Source: Trichococcus sp. K1Tr
GTDB lineage: Bacteria; Bacillota; Bacilli; Lactobacillales; Aerococcaceae
NCBI RefSeq assembly: GCF_028309625.1
Contig: NZ_JAQMHR010000002.1
Coordinates: forward strand, 359,660-423,659
Direction: 5' to 3'
DNA length: 64,000 bases
The translations under genes and the position numbers were made by a program. The notes beneath the pieces were generated by a model. It did no database searches. It was not told where the DNA came from and worked only from the letters and a program-made list of their open reading frames with translations. Of this stretch, positions 43,714 to 53,836 are shown one piece after another (the stretch's first letter is position 1; each line of letters opens with the position of its first letter).

Positions 43714-43736
43714 AATCTTAACAATAAGATATATGG

Positions 43737-43768
43737 ACAAGAGCAGAACATTGCTCTTGTTTTTTTTG
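43737..43768 (+). terminator. Terminator of znuACB
   Basis: ACAAGAGCA / TGCTCTTGT then a T-run. Confidence 0.92.
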
Positions 43769-43808
43769 CTAAAATTCGATTAAAAACGAACAATCAACAA
43801 TTAAATGC

Positions 43809-43837
43809 TTCCATTTTTCAGGAATCAACTATATAAT
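43809..43837 (+). promoter_or_regulatory. Probable promoter of purR
   Basis: TTCCAT (43809-43814), 17-bp spacer, TATAAT (43832-43837). Confidence 0.5.
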
Positions 43838-43871
43838 AGGGAAAACAACGCAATATGAGGAGAGATTTGGA

Positions 43872-44699
43872 TTGAAAATAAAGCGCAGTGAACGGTTAGT
43901 CGATATGACCCGTTACTTATTAGAGAGACCGCATCGGTTGATTTCATTGACCTATTTCGCTAAACGTTATGAATCAGCGAAATCATCCATAAGTGAAGAC
44001 TTATCCATTATCAAGAAAACATTTGAAGATCGGGGAACAGGGATTGTCGAAACGCTTCCGGGTGCAGCAGGCGGCGTTAAATATATTCCGACAATCACCA
44101 AAGAAAATGCCCGCGAAATTATAGAAGAAATGTGCGAAATCATGAACAGCAAAGATCGTCTGTTGCCAGGGGGATACGTTTACCTTTCTGACATGTTGGG
44201 TAATCCGGAAATCCTGCAGAAAATCGGGCGTGTCATTGCAGCACAATACGTCGACAAAAAAGTGGATGCAGTCATGACCGTCGCCACTAAAGGGGTTCCG
44301 ATCGCGCAAGCAGTCGCCACTTATCTGAATGTGCCGTTCGTCATCGTGCGCCGTGATTCGAAAATTACCGAAGGCTCCACAGTGAGCATCAATTACGTTT
44401 CAGGTTCATCCGATCGTGTTGAAAAAATGGAACTATCCAAGCGCAGTTTGCCGCGCGGTTCAAAAGTTCTCATCGTCGATGATTTCCTGAAAGGCGGCGG
44501 CACCATCAACGGTATGCGCAGCATGATTTCCGAATTCGAATCGGAGACAGTCGGCGTAACCGTCTTCGCTGAAGCCGGCTACAATTCCAAGCGTGAAGTA
44601 TTCGATTATACTTCGCTTATCCGCGTAAACAACATTGATTTGAAAGATCATTCCATCAGCGTGGGCTTGGGCAATTATTTCGATTCAAGCACCGATTGA
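43872..44699 (+). CDS. purR: Purine operon repressor PurR (PRPP-sensing)
   Basis: 275 residues, B. subtilis-type PurR. N-terminal winged helix about 1-75 (ERLVDMTRYLLERPHRLISL, then AKSSISEDLSIIKKTFED). The C-terminal phosphoribosyltransferase-like domain has the PRPP loop VLIVDDFLKGGGTINGM near residue 200. PRPP binding relieves repression of purine genes. TTG start at 43872 (MKIKRSERLVDMTR) with AGGAGAG about 8 nt upstream. Lies in the conserved ispE-purR-glmU-prs order, with zinc genes inserted before it. Confidence 0.94.
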   Translation: MKIKRSERLVDMTRYLLERPHRLISLTYFAKRYESAKSSISEDLSIIKKTFEDRGTGIVETLPGAAGGVKYIPTITKENAREIIEEMCEIMNSKDRLLPGGYVYLSDMLGNPEILQKIGRVIAAQYVDKKVDAVMTVATKGVPIAQAVATYLNVPFVIVRRDSKITEGSTVSINYVSGSSDRVEKMELSKRSLPRGSKVLIVDDFLKGGGTINGMRSMISEFESETVGVTVFAEAGYNSKREVFDYTSLIRVNNIDLKDHSISVGLGNYFDSSTD

Positions 44700-44712
44700 T
44701 GATAACCATGAA

Positions 44713-44754
44713 AAAGAGCTGGCCCCTAAACGCAAGTTTAAGGTCCGGCTCTTT
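44713..44754. terminator. Terminator between purR and the cupin gene
   Basis: AAAGAGC..GG..CC..TAAAC paired with GTTTA..GG..CC..GCTCTTT. Symmetric, so it may act on both convergent transcripts. Confidence 0.8.
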
Positions 44755-44804
44755 GGTGTGTGTTGGGGAAAAGTGGGCTTCACCAAGTGGGATTTCTGAG
44801 GGAT

Positions 44805-45338
44805 TCACACGTGATCTTTCCTGAAAGAAGCCTCTGGCAATTTTTTGTAGGCCAATTTTTCCAAAATGCTCCCGCAGTCAGGATAGACTTTGATTAGCGC
44901 ATCATAAGGCAACAATTCAAAATCACGGTAATCGAATCCCGGGGAAACCATGCAACTCACGAGAGCATAGTCTCCGGATGTTCCTTCGATGCTGCTCCCG
45001 AAGATGACCCCTTTCGGAACCGTAAATTGGAAAAGCTCTCCTTTTTCGGGCTGGCGACCCATCTTGATCGCCTCATAACGGCCGTCAGGATGCAATAAAT
45101 GGATCGTCAAGGTGCTGCCTTCATGGAAATACCAGACCTCATCGGATTTCAAACGGTGAAAATGGGAAGGGTTGTCTGCAGTCAACAAGAAGAGGATGTT
45201 GCTGTAGAGATAGCGTTCCCTCCGATCTTCGGTAACGATCAGTTCGGGGGAATGGCCGGTTTCGCGAAAATAGCCGCCTTCCGCATGCGGCTGAAGCAAC
45301 AGTTCGTGTATCCAAAATGATGCAGTCGGTTTTGTCAT
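44805..45338 (-). CDS. Cupin-domain protein of the DUF985 family
   Basis: 177 residues. LQPHAEGGYFRETGHSPE near residue 12 and SHFHRLKSDEVWYFHEGS near 57 carry the family's conserved histidines; SPGFDYRDFELLP lies near the C-terminus. Members are single-domain cupins of unresolved function, with structures resembling sugar epimerases. Start at ATG 45338 (MTKPTASFW) with AAAGGA 9 nt upstream. Monocistronic and opposite to its neighbours, so probably an accessory insertion in the conserved purR-glmU order. Confidence 0.85.
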   Translation of the reverse strand: MTKPTASFWIHELLLQPHAEGGYFRETGHSPELIVTEDRRERYLYSNILFLLTADNPSHFHRLKSDEVWYFHEGSTLTIHLLHPDGRYEAIKMGRQPEKGELFQFTVPKGVIFGSSIEGTSGDYALVSCMVSPGFDYRDFELLPYDALIKVYPDCGSILEKLAYKKLPEASFRKDHV

Positions 45339-45474
45339 TGGGATCAATCCTTTCGATGTGTCTTACTGTCTACAAGTATATCCAAAAAACCGGTCAATAA
45401 GAAACAATGTATCCGCATTCTTCGTATTTCCATTAGAAAATGAAAAGAAGTCGGTATTTATGTACGACATCATA

Positions 45475-45503
45475 TTGAAAAAAGCAAGTTTTTACGCTAA
45501 GAT
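45475..45503 (+). promoter_or_regulatory. Promoter of glmU
   Basis: TTGAAA (45475-45480), 17-bp spacer, TAAGAT (45498-45503). Confidence 0.6.
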
Positions 45504-45544
45504 AATTTAGTTGAAGGAATAAAATGAAAAGATAGGAGTTGCTT

Positions 45545-46921
45545 ATGGCTAATCGTTTTGCAATCATACTTGCTGCTGGTCAAGGAACGCGCATGAAAAG
45601 CAAGCTTTATAAAGTGCTTCATGCAGTTTGCGGAAAACCAATGGTAGAGCACGTCGTGGATCAAGTTGAGGCTGCTGGCATTGAGAAGGTAGTTACAATT
45701 GTAGGGCATGGTGCGGATACTGTTAAAGGATGCTTGGGGGATCGTTCGGAATATGTATTGCAGGCGCAACAATTGGGAACAGGGCATGCTGTCCTGCAAG
45801 CGCAAGCTGTGCTGGAGAACGAAGAAGGCACTACGTTGGTCATCTGCGGAGATACGCCGCTCCTGACTGCAGAGACGTTGGAATCCTTGTTGCAATACCA
45901 TGAAGAGAAAAAAGCGAAAGCAACTATCCTGACTGCGCATGCTGCTGATCCGAACGGCTATGGCCGCATCATCAGAAATGCTTCAGATAACGTAGAAAAA
46001 ATTGTGGAACAAAAAGACGCTTCTCCGGAAGAAGTGCTTGTGCAGGAAATCAATACCGGTACGTATGCGTTCGATAACAAGTTTTTGTTTGCTGCGCTGC
46101 AATCAGTGGGCAACAACAATGCGCAAGGCGAGTACTACTTGCCGGATGTCATCGAAATCCTGAAAAACCAAGGCGAAATCGTGACGGCTTACCAGATGAG
46201 CGACATGGGAGAAGCTTTGGGTGTGAACGATCGTGTCGCTTTGGCTGAGGCTTCCGTCTACATGAATAGACGCATCAATGAAAAACACATGCGCAACGGC
46301 GTTACCTTGATCGATCCGGATAATACCTACATCGAGTCGGATGTGATCATCGGAAGCGACACAGTCATCGAGCCGAACGTATTCCTGAAAGGGAAAACGA
46401 TCATCGGTGAAGATTGTTTCATCGGATCAGGCTCAGAACTGAGCAATACAACGATCGGTGACCGCGTCCAGATCAGAAGTTCAAATCTGGAGGACTCCGT
46501 GATGGAATCGGACAGCAACATCGGCCCGTTCAGCCACTTGAGACCGAACAGCCACATCGGAAAACGCGTCCATATCGGAAATTTTGTGGAAGTGAAGAAC
46601 GCGGTCTTGAACGAAGACACAAAAGTCGGACATTTGACTTATGTGGGAGACGCGGATCTCGGTAAAAACATCAACGTCGGTTGCGGCACTGTTTTCGTGA
46701 ATTATGACGGCAAGCACAAACACCGTTCCAGCATCGGTGACAATACGTTCATCGGCTGCAACGTGAACATTGTGGCGCCTGTCAACGTCGAGGCCAACAC
46801 ATTCCTAGCTGCAGGTTCGACCATCACAAAAGATGTGCCTGAAGGCGCGATGGGCATCGCCCGCAGCCGCCAAGAGAACAAACCCGGCTATTGGGAAAAA
46901 TTGCCGCCAGCCAAAAAATAA
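45545..46921 (+). CDS. glmU: Bifunctional GlcNAc-1-P uridyltransferase / GlcN-1-P acetyltransferase
   Basis: Makes UDP-GlcNAc for peptidoglycan and teichoic acids. 458 residues. The N-terminal pyrophosphorylase domain (about 1-230) has [18 protein letters not shown] and GTGHAVLQA. The C-terminal left-handed beta-helix acetyltransferase (about 250-450) has hexapeptide repeats and the catalytic-histidine region [13 protein letters not shown] near 330. Start ATG 45545 with AGGAG 6 nt upstream. 97 bp before prs. Confidence 0.96.
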   Translation: MANRFAIILAAGQGTRMKSKLYKVLHAVCGKPMVEHVVDQVEAAGIEKVVTIVGHGADTVKGCLGDRSEYVLQAQQLGTGHAVLQAQAVLENEEGTTLVICGDTPLLTAETLESLLQYHEEKKAKATILTAHAADPNGYGRIIRNASDNVEKIVEQKDASPEEVLVQEINTGTYAFDNKFLFAALQSVGNNNAQGEYYLPDVIEILKNQGEIVTAYQMSDMGEALGVNDRVALAEASVYMNRRINEKHMRNGVTLIDPDNTYIESDVIIGSDTVIEPNVFLKGKTIIGEDCFIGSGSELSNTTIGDRVQIRSSNLEDSVMESDSNIGPFSHLRPNSHIGKRVHIGNFVEVKNAVLNEDTKVGHLTYVGDADLGKNINVGCGTVFVNYDGKHKHRSSIGDNTFIGCNVNIVAPVNVEANTFLAAGSTITKDVPEGAMGIARSRQENKPGYWEKLPPAKK

Positions 46922-47018
46922 AAGCAAAACCTTATACATGTATGGTAGAATGATTTTGAAAATACAATATCAGTATGTGTTTAATTTGGTAAAAACAAAA
47001 GATTAACGGAGGATTATC

Positions 47019-47999
47019 ATGACAGAACATTACAAAGATCCAAAACTTAAGATTTTTTCCTTAAGTTCAAATCGCCCTTTGGCTGAGAAAATTGCGGCTG
47101 ACGTTGGTGTCGAGTTAGGGACCCTTTCTTCATCCCAATTCAGCGACGGTGAAATCAAGATCAACATCGACGAAAGTATCCGCGGTTGCCACGTTTACGT
47201 CATCCAATCGACAAGTTCTCCGGTAAACGACCACTTGATGGAACTTTTGATCATGATCGATGCTTTGAAGCGCGCGAGTGCCAAAACGATCAACATCGTG
47301 TTACCTTATTATGGCTATGCACGCCAAGACCGCAAAGCGCAATCACGTGAGCCGATCACAGCGAAATTGGTGGCGAACATGATCACCAATGCTGGTGCTG
47401 ACAGATTGTTGACACTTGATATGCATGCTCCTCAAATCCAAGGTTTCTTCGATATCCCGGTTGATCATTTGTTGGGAGCTCCGTTATTGGCAAGCTACTT
47501 CTTGGATCATGAAGTCTTGCATGATGACGTAGTCGTTGTTTCGCCTGATCACGGTGGCGTGACAAGAGCCCGCAAACTGGCTGAATTCATCAAAGCTCCG
47601 ATTGCCATCATCGACAAGAGAAGACCGAAAGCGAACGTTGCTGAAGTAATGAACATCATCGGTAATGTCGAAGGCAAAAAATGTATCCTGATCGACGACA
47701 TGATCGATACTGCCGGCACAATCACATTGGCTGCCCAAGCACTGCAGGATGCAGGCGCGTTGGATGTCTATGCTTGCTGCACACATGCTGTATTGTCAGG
47801 TCCAGCCATGGACCGCATCAACAACTCCGTAATCAAAGAGTTGATCGTTACTGATTCGATCAATATCCCTGCTGACAAAGTCAGCGATAAAATCGTAATG
47901 GTTTCCGTGTCACAATTGATTGCTGAAGCAATCAAACGTATCCACGAAAACCGCTCAGTAAGCCCGTTGTTCCAAGAAAAATTCGTAATCATCGACTAA
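47019..47999 (+). CDS. prs: Ribose-phosphate pyrophosphokinase
   Basis: Makes PRPP from ribose 5-phosphate and ATP. 326 residues. [37 protein letters not shown] near residue 105 (ATP site), [19 protein letters not shown] near 135 and the PRPP loop [13 protein letters not shown] near 226 are all intact. Product is also the ligand of PurR encoded 2.3 kb upstream. ATG 47019 with ACGGAGG upstream. Confidence 0.96.
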   Translation: MTEHYKDPKLKIFSLSSNRPLAEKIAADVGVELGTLSSSQFSDGEIKINIDESIRGCHVYVIQSTSSPVNDHLMELLIMIDALKRASAKTINIVLPYYGYARQDRKAQSREPITAKLVANMITNAGADRLLTLDMHAPQIQGFFDIPVDHLLGAPLLASYFLDHEVLHDDVVVVSPDHGGVTRARKLAEFIKAPIAIIDKRRPKANVAEVMNIIGNVEGKKCILIDDMIDTAGTITLAAQALQDAGALDVYACCTHAVLSGPAMDRINNSVIKELIVTDSINIPADKVSDKIVMVSVSQLIAEAIKRIHENRSVSPLFQEKFVIID

Positions 48000-48012
48000 A
48001 AATCCGTTAGGC

Positions 48013-48044
48013 AAAAAAAGTCCTCCCTTGGAGGGCTTTTTTGT
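48013..48044 (+). terminator. Terminator of prs
   Basis: AAAAAAAGTCCTCC / GGAGGGCTTTTTT, then GTTT. Confidence 0.92.
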
Positions 48045-48071
48045 TTGGAGGTGCGGTTGTAGCTTCGTAAT

Positions 48072-48195
48072 GCGGCTGGAAAACATGAATAACTCGAAAG
48101 AATCCATGTTTTCGAGCCCCCAACAACCCCCAACCCAAAAAAACAAAAAACCAAACCCCAGATCACCGAAACCCGCAACAAAACAAACCAAAACC
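48072..48195. other. AC-rich, G-poor non-coding segment between prs and ldh terminators
   Basis: Starts with a hairpin GGCTGGAAAACATG / CATGTTTTCGAGCC (48072-48118), then about 85 bp almost free of G and T on the plus strand. The complementary strand has closely spaced G-runs (GGGTTGGGGG, GTTGTTGGGGG, CTGGGGTTTGG), able in principle to form a G-quadruplex. No ribosome site or credible ORF. Confidence 0.6.
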
Positions 48196-48236
48196 AAAAA
48201 AACACCCGCCGTCCCAAAAGGGACTGGCGGGTGTTT
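48196..48236 (-). terminator. Terminator of ldh
   Basis: On the minus strand AAACACCCGCC.GTCCC / GGGAC.GGCGGGTGTTT, then five more T. Very stable. Confidence 0.92.
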
Positions 48237-48250
48237 GAAATCGGATACGA

Positions 48251-49228
48251 TTATTTTGCGTCTGCTTCCAGGCTGGCGAATCCTTCTTCCAACACTTTTT
48301 TCAATGTGTTAGCGGATAGATCCATTTTTTCCTGTTCTGCATCAGATAAAGGAATTTCGATGATGTTGCGGATACCAGAACGGTTGATGACCGCCGGCAC
48401 GCCGATGAAGATGTCTTTGTGTTCATATTCCCCACCCAAGTAGACGGATAAAGGCATGATCGCATTTTCGTCGTTCAGGATTGCTTTTGTGATACGGGCT
48501 AAGGCTACAGCGATACCGTAGAAGGTCGCTCCTTTTTTCTCGATGATTTCGTATGCGGCATCGCGCACTTTGAAGAAGACATCGACTAAAGCTTTTTCAT
48601 CGACAGCAGAAGTTTGTTTCACCCATTCGTAAATCTGCAGGCCGCCAACGTTAGCGTGGGACCATACAGGGAATTCAGTGTCGCCGTGTTCCCCTAAGAT
48701 ATAGGCGTGAACATTACGGGTATCTACGCCTACTAGCGCAGCGATGCTTTGGCGGAATCGAGCGCTGTCCAGGGAAGTTCCGGAACCGATGACGCGGTTA
48801 GCAGGGAGTCCTGAGAATTTCCAAGTCGCATAAGTGAGCACATCCACTGGGTTGGATGCTACCAAGAAAATGCCGTCGAAACCGCTAGCCATGATTTCTC
48901 CGATGATTGACTTGAAGATGCGCAAATTCTTGCTGACTAGATCGAGACGTGTTTCACCAGGTTTTTGAGCAGCTCCTGCAGTCAACACAACGATATCAGC
49001 GTCGTGGCAATCTGCGTATGATGCTGCATAGATTTTCTTAGGTGAGGTATAAGCTAGAGCATGGGAAAGATCGATGGCGTCTCCCTCTGTTTTCGCTTTG
49101 TTGATATCAATGATACCCAACTCATGACCAATATTTTGTGTAACCAATGCAAACGCATAACTTGACCCTACAGCGCCGTCACCGACTAAAATAATTTTTT
49201 GTCCTGTATTTCCACTCAATTCTGCCAT
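48251..49228 (-). CDS. ldh: L-lactate dehydrogenase
   Basis: Reduces pyruvate to L-lactate, regenerating NAD+ in fermentation. 325 residues. NAD loop [14 protein letters not shown] near residue 12, [10 protein letters not shown] with the substrate-binding arginine near 160, and catalytic histidine in [15 protein letters not shown] near 185. Start ATG 49228 ([11 protein letters not shown]) with AGGAG 7 nt upstream. A TATAAT on the minus strand at 49260-49265 is the likely -10. Inserted opposite to the otherwise conserved prs-pth-mfd order. Confidence 0.95.
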   Translation of the reverse strand: MAELSGNTGQKIILVGDGAVGSSYAFALVTQNIGHELGIIDINKAKTEGDAIDLSHALAYTSPKKIYAASYADCHDADIVVLTAGAAQKPGETRLDLVSKNLRIFKSIIGEIMASGFDGIFLVASNPVDVLTYATWKFSGLPANRVIGSGTSLDSARFRQSIAALVGVDTRNVHAYILGEHGDTEFPVWSHANVGGLQIYEWVKQTSAVDEKALVDVFFKVRDAAYEIIEKKGATFYGIAVALARITKAILNDENAIMPLSVYLGGEYEHKDIFIGVPAVINRSGIRNIIEIPLSDAEQEKMDLSANTLKKVLEEGFASLEADAK

Positions 49229-49467
49229 TATAATGCTCCTCTCGCTATTTGCTGATTCTATTATAACACTAAACAAAGGTGATTACTCTTTGGGCCTATC
49301 CCACTCGGCAAAGATTTTCAGAACCAGCGATGATTGCGCGAAAGCGATAGACAGTGAACAACCTGTGAAATATTATATAAAGATATTATAAAATAAAACA
49401 CTGCCGTTTTCAATGGGGAATTGCGATTTTTTTCACAATATTTTTTTCCGGGTCCCAATCCGATTTC
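49229..49467. other. Intergenic stretch between divergent ldh and pth
   Basis: AT-rich, with a minus-strand TATAAT (49260-49265) for ldh. No ORF with a ribosome site. Downstream, in the pth leader, a short GTGCGGAT / ATCCGTGC hairpin at 49512-49529 is followed by six T (49535-49540), a possible weak leader terminator. Confidence 0.35.
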
Positions 49468-49496
49468 TTACGATTGTCCGAGGATTGTGGTATACT
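49468..49496 (+). promoter_or_regulatory. Probable promoter of pth
   Basis: TTACGA (49468-49473), 17-bp spacer, TATACT (49491-49496). Confidence 0.5.
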
Positions 49497-49616
49497 GTTC
49501 GAAAGCAAACTGTGCGGATGATATCCGTGCGGCCTTTTTTGGCGTAAAAGGGCAGGAACGCACACGCTTGCGCTCTTGCTAACATAACTATGACTGGAAA
49601 CAATAGGGGAATTTAA

Positions 49617-50186
49617 ATGAAAATGATTGTTGGATTGGGGAACCCAGGTCCTAAGTATACCGACACGAAGCACAATGTCGGCTTTATTGCTTTGGATGAA
49701 TGGGCTTTTCAGAATAAAGAGAAATACAATAAAAATAAATTTGAAGCGGTATACATAGAAACGACCGTAAACGGCGAAAAAGTTTTATTCGTCAAACCGC
49801 TGACTTTCATGAATGATTCGGGAAGAGCTGTAAGGCCGCTGATGGATTACTACAGCATTCCGATCGAAGATCTGGTTGTCGTGTACGATGACATGGATAT
49901 GCCGGTAGGCAAAATAAGGCTTCGCCAAAAAGGTGGAGCTGGCGGACATAATGGCATCAAAAGTTTGATCCAGCACTTAGGGACACAGGATTTCAATCGG
50001 ATCCGTATCGGAGTCGGAAGGCCCCAACATAATATGACGGTCATTCAGCATGTGCTGAGTCCTTTTTCGAAGGATGACCACGCCGAAATGTTGCATTCCG
50101 TAAAAGAAAGCGTGGATGCGATCGATCATTTCATCAAAGGGAACAATTTTTTGGAGACAATGAATCAATTCAATAAAAAAGGTTAG
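49617..50186 (+). CDS. pth: Peptidyl-tRNA hydrolase
   Basis: Recycles tRNA from prematurely released peptidyl-tRNA. 189 residues. VGLGNPGPKYTDTKHNVGF near the N-terminus contains the conserved Asn and catalytic His; FVKPLTFMNDSGRAV, YDDMDMPVG and GGAGGHNGIKSLIQHLGT follow. ATG 49617 with GGGGAA upstream. First gene of the conserved pth-mfd group, with 113 bp before mfd. Confidence 0.95.
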   Translation: MKMIVGLGNPGPKYTDTKHNVGFIALDEWAFQNKEKYNKNKFEAVYIETTVNGEKVLFVKPLTFMNDSGRAVRPLMDYYSIPIEDLVVVYDDMDMPVGKIRLRQKGGAGGHNGIKSLIQHLGTQDFNRIRIGVGRPQHNMTVIQHVLSPFSKDDHAEMLHSVKESVDAIDHFIKGNNFLETMNQFNKKG

Positions 50187-50299
50187 GTTCAGCTTCAGCT
50201 GGACCTCTTTTGTGTCTGCCGCACAGTCTGCATAGGTGAATCAAGATGAAAGCGATAACCTTTTTTCTGCAGAACATACCATGAACGAGGAGAATATTC

Positions 50300-53200
50300 A
50301 TGAAAGAAATAGAGAAATATTTGAGAAATACAAAAAATATACAGACAGTGTTGTCTGAAATCAATTCAGAACTGCCGCAATTGGTAGCTGGGCTTTCCGG
50401 ATCAGGCCGCAATCTGTTGACGAATATCCTGTTCGAAGAATTGCAGAAGCCGATCATCGTCTTGACCCCCAATCTGCTCCAAGCGACCCAAGTGTATGAG
50501 GACATCAGTCAAATGGCACCCGATGTTCCTATCTATATCTTCCCTGTGGAGGAGTCCGTCGCGGCGGAACTGGCTTTTTCATCACCGGAATACCGCAGCC
50601 AGCGGGTCGAAACGTTGGATTTCCTCAAGAGCGGCAAAAAAGGGATCGTCGTGATCCCGGCTGCCGGATTCAAAAAAATCCTCTCTCCAGCTTCGATCTG
50701 GGAAACACATTGCCTTGATTTTTCCATCGGCATGGAGTTGGATCTGGACAGCCTGCCTGAAAAATTGGTCGCAATGGGCTATACCCGTGAACGGATGGTT
50801 GCCAGCCCGGGCGAGTTCAGCATACGCGGGGGCATCATCGACATCTATGCCCTGAATGAAGAGAACCCCTTGCGAATGGAACTGTTCGATACCGAAATCG
50901 ACACATTGCGCTATTTTGATGCCTACACCCAAAAGTCCAGCGAATCTATCGACACCGTGCGGATTTTGCCGGCGCATGACACGATCTTCACGAAAGCGGA
51001 GATAGCGAAACAGGCCAGTGCGGTAGAGAAAAAGGCTGAGAAGGCCATCAAAGGCATAAAGAATCAAGAAGTCAAAGAAAGTATGACACGTGTATTCTCC
51101 GAACTGACGGACAATATGAAGCGCGGCGAATTATCGAGGGATCCGCAACTTTACACAAGCTTGGTCTATCCGGAACAGCCTACGGTTTTGGACTACATCT
51201 CCGAAGATGCACTGCTGATCGTGGACGATTACAGCCGCATCCTTGAGGTTGAAAGGACAATCGAAAGCGAATCAGCGGAATGGAAAATGGCCAAAGTGTC
51301 GGAAGGCGTGTGCCTGCCTTCGCAGGATTTCAGCGCCGATATCCGCGAAGTAATCAAAAAATCCAAACAGCATCGCATCTATTACGCGCTGTTCCACAGA
51401 GGCTTCGGAAATATGCGGTTCCACGGAGTCTATCCTTTCCAATATCGCACGCTGAACAACTTCTTCAGTCAGATGCCGCAAGTCAAGTTGGAAATGGAAC
51501 GTTGGCTCAAGCAGCATATGACGGTTTTCATGATGGTCCCTTCTGCCGAACGTGCCGAAAAGGTGCAGCGGATATTCGCGGATTTCGGCATCCATAGCTA
51601 CATCAAAGGCAACAATCCGTTTATCGAGAATAAAGTGAATATCCTGGTCGGCGGAATGGCGAACGGATTTGAATTGCCGCAGGAAAAAGTCGTGTTCGTC
51701 ACCGAAAAGGAACTTTTCAACAAAGTTACGAAAAAGCAACCGCGCCGCCAAAAAATGACGAATGCGGAGAGATTGAAGAGCTACACGGAACTGAATCCTG
51801 GTGATTACGTCGTTCATGTGAATCACGGGATAGGTCTCTATACAGGCATGGAAACAATCGAAGTCGGCGGCGTCCACCAGGATTACATGTCGATCGCTTA
51901 CCAGGAAGGCGCCAAATTATTCATTCCTGTGACGCAAATCCATTTGATTCAAAAGTATGTGTCATCCGATGCCAAAACGCCTAAAATGCACAAGTTGGGC
52001 GGAACCGAATGGGCGAAAACGAAAAAGAAAGTCGCCTCCAAAATCGAAGATATCGCTGATGAATTGATCGAACTGTACGCCAACCGGGAATCCGAAAAAG
52101 GCTACGCCTATCAACCCGATACACCGGAGCAGCTCGACTTCGAAAATGCCTTCCCTTATACCGAAACCGATGATCAACTGCGCAGTGCCGCTGAAATCAA
52201 GGCGGACATGGAGAACGTCAAACCGATGGATCGCTTGCTGGTCGGTGATGTCGGATACGGCAAAACGGAAGTGGCGATGCGCGCCATCTTCAAGGCGGTG
52301 CAGGAAGGAAAGCAAGCCGCGTTCCTTGTCCCTACGACCATCTTGGCGCAACAGCACTATGAATCGTTGACGCAAAGGTTTGAAGAATATCCATTCGAAA
52401 TCGGTTTGCTGAGCCGCTTCCGCACGAAAAAACAGCAGGAGGAAACGTTGGCTGGCATCCGCAAAGGCACGGTCGACATCGTCATCGGAACGCATCGGAT
52501 CTTATCGAAGGACGTCGTGTTCGCTGATTTGGGATTGTTGGTGGTCGACGAGGAGCAACGTTTCGGTGTGAAGCACAAAGAGCGCTTGAAACAGATGAAA
52601 GCCTCTGTGGATGTCTTGACGTTGACGGCAACGCCGATCCCGCGTACCCTGCACATGTCGATGCTGGGGGTCAGGGATCTCTCTGTCATCGAAACACCGC
52701 CGGCCAACCGTTATCCGGTCCAGACATATGTCATGGAACAGAATAACGGAGCCGTTAGGGATGCGATCGAAAGGGAAATGGCCCGCGGAGGTCAAGCCTT
52801 CTATCTCTACAATCGGGTGGAAACGATCGAGAAGAAAGCCGAAGAGATCCGCGAGCTCGTCCCTGATGTCCGTGTTGCAGTGGCGCATGGCCAGATGACC
52901 GAAGTCCAGCTAGAGAATGTCATCATGGACTTTATCGAAGGCCGCTACGATGTGCTTGTCACCACAACCATCATCGAAACGGGTGTGGATATCCCGAATG
53001 TCAACACACTCTTCATAGAAAATGCCGACCGGATGGGATTGTCGCAGCTCTACCAGCTGCGCGGACGTGTCGGCAGAACGAATCGGATTGCCTACGCTTA
53101 TTTGATGTATCAGCCGAATAAAATGTTGACTGAAGTCAGCGAGAAAAGACTGCAGTCCATCAAGGAATTCACGGAACTGGGTGCAGGATTCAAAATTGCC

Positions 53201-53836
53201 ATGCGTGATTTGTCGATCCGTGGAGCAGGAAACCTTTTGGGTGCGCAACAACACGGTTTCATCGACTCGGTCGGATTCGATCTGTACTCCGAGATGTTGG
53301 GAGAGGCAGTTGCGGCCAAACGAGGCCTGAAAGCGAAAACGAAGCGTTCCGTCGTTGAAATCGACTTGAGCATCGACGCTTACATACCTGCCGATTATAT
53401 AGAGGATGAGCGCCAAAAAATCGACTTCTACAAACGGATCCAACGCATCGACGGCGTTGAAGATCATGATGAAATCGATGTGGATCTGATCGACCGTTTC
53501 GGCGATTATCCGCAAGAAGTTTCCGATCTGTTGGAGGTCGGGTTGATCAAAAATTATGCCGAGAAGAGCCAAATCGAAACAATCAAACGCCAAGGCGAGA
53601 CGGTTGTCATCACCTTCTCGCAGGTAGCGACAGTCCGCTTGCAGGGGCCGGCAGTGTTTGAAGCCCTTAGCAAAATACCGTTGAAGGCGCAGGTCAATTT
53701 GAATAATGCCAAATTGGTCGTCAGCCTGGTCATCGGGAAATTACCGAACCGCCAATGGCTGAACCATCTCAATGCATTCGTCAAAGCGTGCGTCGCCGAA
53801 CCGGACGAAACAGCGGGAGCAACAGATGGAAAATAA
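50300..53836 (+). CDS. mfd: Transcription-repair coupling factor
   Basis: Removes stalled RNA polymerase and recruits UvrA. 1178 residues, full length. Domains in order: UvrB-like N-terminal modules (1-350; GEFSIRGGIIDIYALNEENP), RNA polymerase interaction domain (about 485-560; ELNPGDYVVHVNHGIGLYTG), superfamily 2 translocase with Walker A LLVGDVGYGKTEVAM near 648 and VVDEEQRFG near 750, and C-terminal D7 (about 1010-1160). Start ATG 50300 with AACGAGGAG upstream. Its last 11 bp overlap the flippase gene. Confidence 0.96.
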   Translation: MKEIEKYLRNTKNIQTVLSEINSELPQLVAGLSGSGRNLLTNILFEELQKPIIVLTPNLLQATQVYEDISQMAPDVPIYIFPVEESVAAELAFSSPEYRSQRVETLDFLKSGKKGIVVIPAAGFKKILSPASIWETHCLDFSIGMELDLDSLPEKLVAMGYTRERMVASPGEFSIRGGIIDIYALNEENPLRMELFDTEIDTLRYFDAYTQKSSESIDTVRILPAHDTIFTKAEIAKQASAVEKKAEKAIKGIKNQEVKESMTRVFSELTDNMKRGELSRDPQLYTSLVYPEQPTVLDYISEDALLIVDDYSRILEVERTIESESAEWKMAKVSEGVCLPSQDFSADIREVIKKSKQHRIYYALFHRGFGNMRFHGVYPFQYRTLNNFFSQMPQVKLEMERWLKQHMTVFMMVPSAERAEKVQRIFADFGIHSYIKGNNPFIENKVNILVGGMANGFELPQEKVVFVTEKELFNKVTKKQPRRQKMTNAERLKSYTELNPGDYVVHVNHGIGLYTGMETIEVGGVHQDYMSIAYQEGAKLFIPVTQIHLIQKYVSSDAKTPKMHKLGGTEWAKTKKKVASKIEDIADELIELYANRESEKGYAYQPDTPEQLDFENAFPYTETDDQLRSAAEIKADMENVKPMDRLLVGDVGYGKTEVAMRAIFKAVQEGKQAAFLVPTTILAQQHYESLTQRFEEYPFEIGLLSRFRTKKQQEETLAGIRKGTVDIVIGTHRILSKDVVFADLGLLVVDEEQRFGVKHKERLKQMKASVDVLTLTATPIPRTLHMSMLGVRDLSVIETPPANRYPVQTYVMEQNNGAVRDAIEREMARGGQAFYLYNRVETIEKKAEEIRELVPDVRVAVAHGQMTEVQLENVIMDFIEGRYDVLVTTTIIETGVDIPNVNTLFIENADRMGLSQLYQLRGRVGRTNRIAYAYLMYQPNKMLTEVSEKRLQSIKEFTELGAGFKIAMRDLSIRGAGNLLGAQQHGFIDSVGFDLYSEMLGEAVAAKRGLKAKTKRSVVEIDLSIDAYIPADYIEDERQKIDFYKRIQRIDGVEDHDEIDVDLIDRFGDYPQEVSDLLEVGLIKNYAEKSQIETIKRQGETVVITFSQVATVRLQGPAVFEALSKIPLKAQVNLNNAKLVVSLVIGKLPNRQWLNHLNAFVKACVAEPDETAGATDGK

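Noticed and set aside
48028-48312. Plus-strand open frame of 94 codons between prs and ldh
   Set aside because: Runs through both terminators and the AC-rich block; the composition (Lys/Pro/Thr) reflects the DNA, not a protein family.
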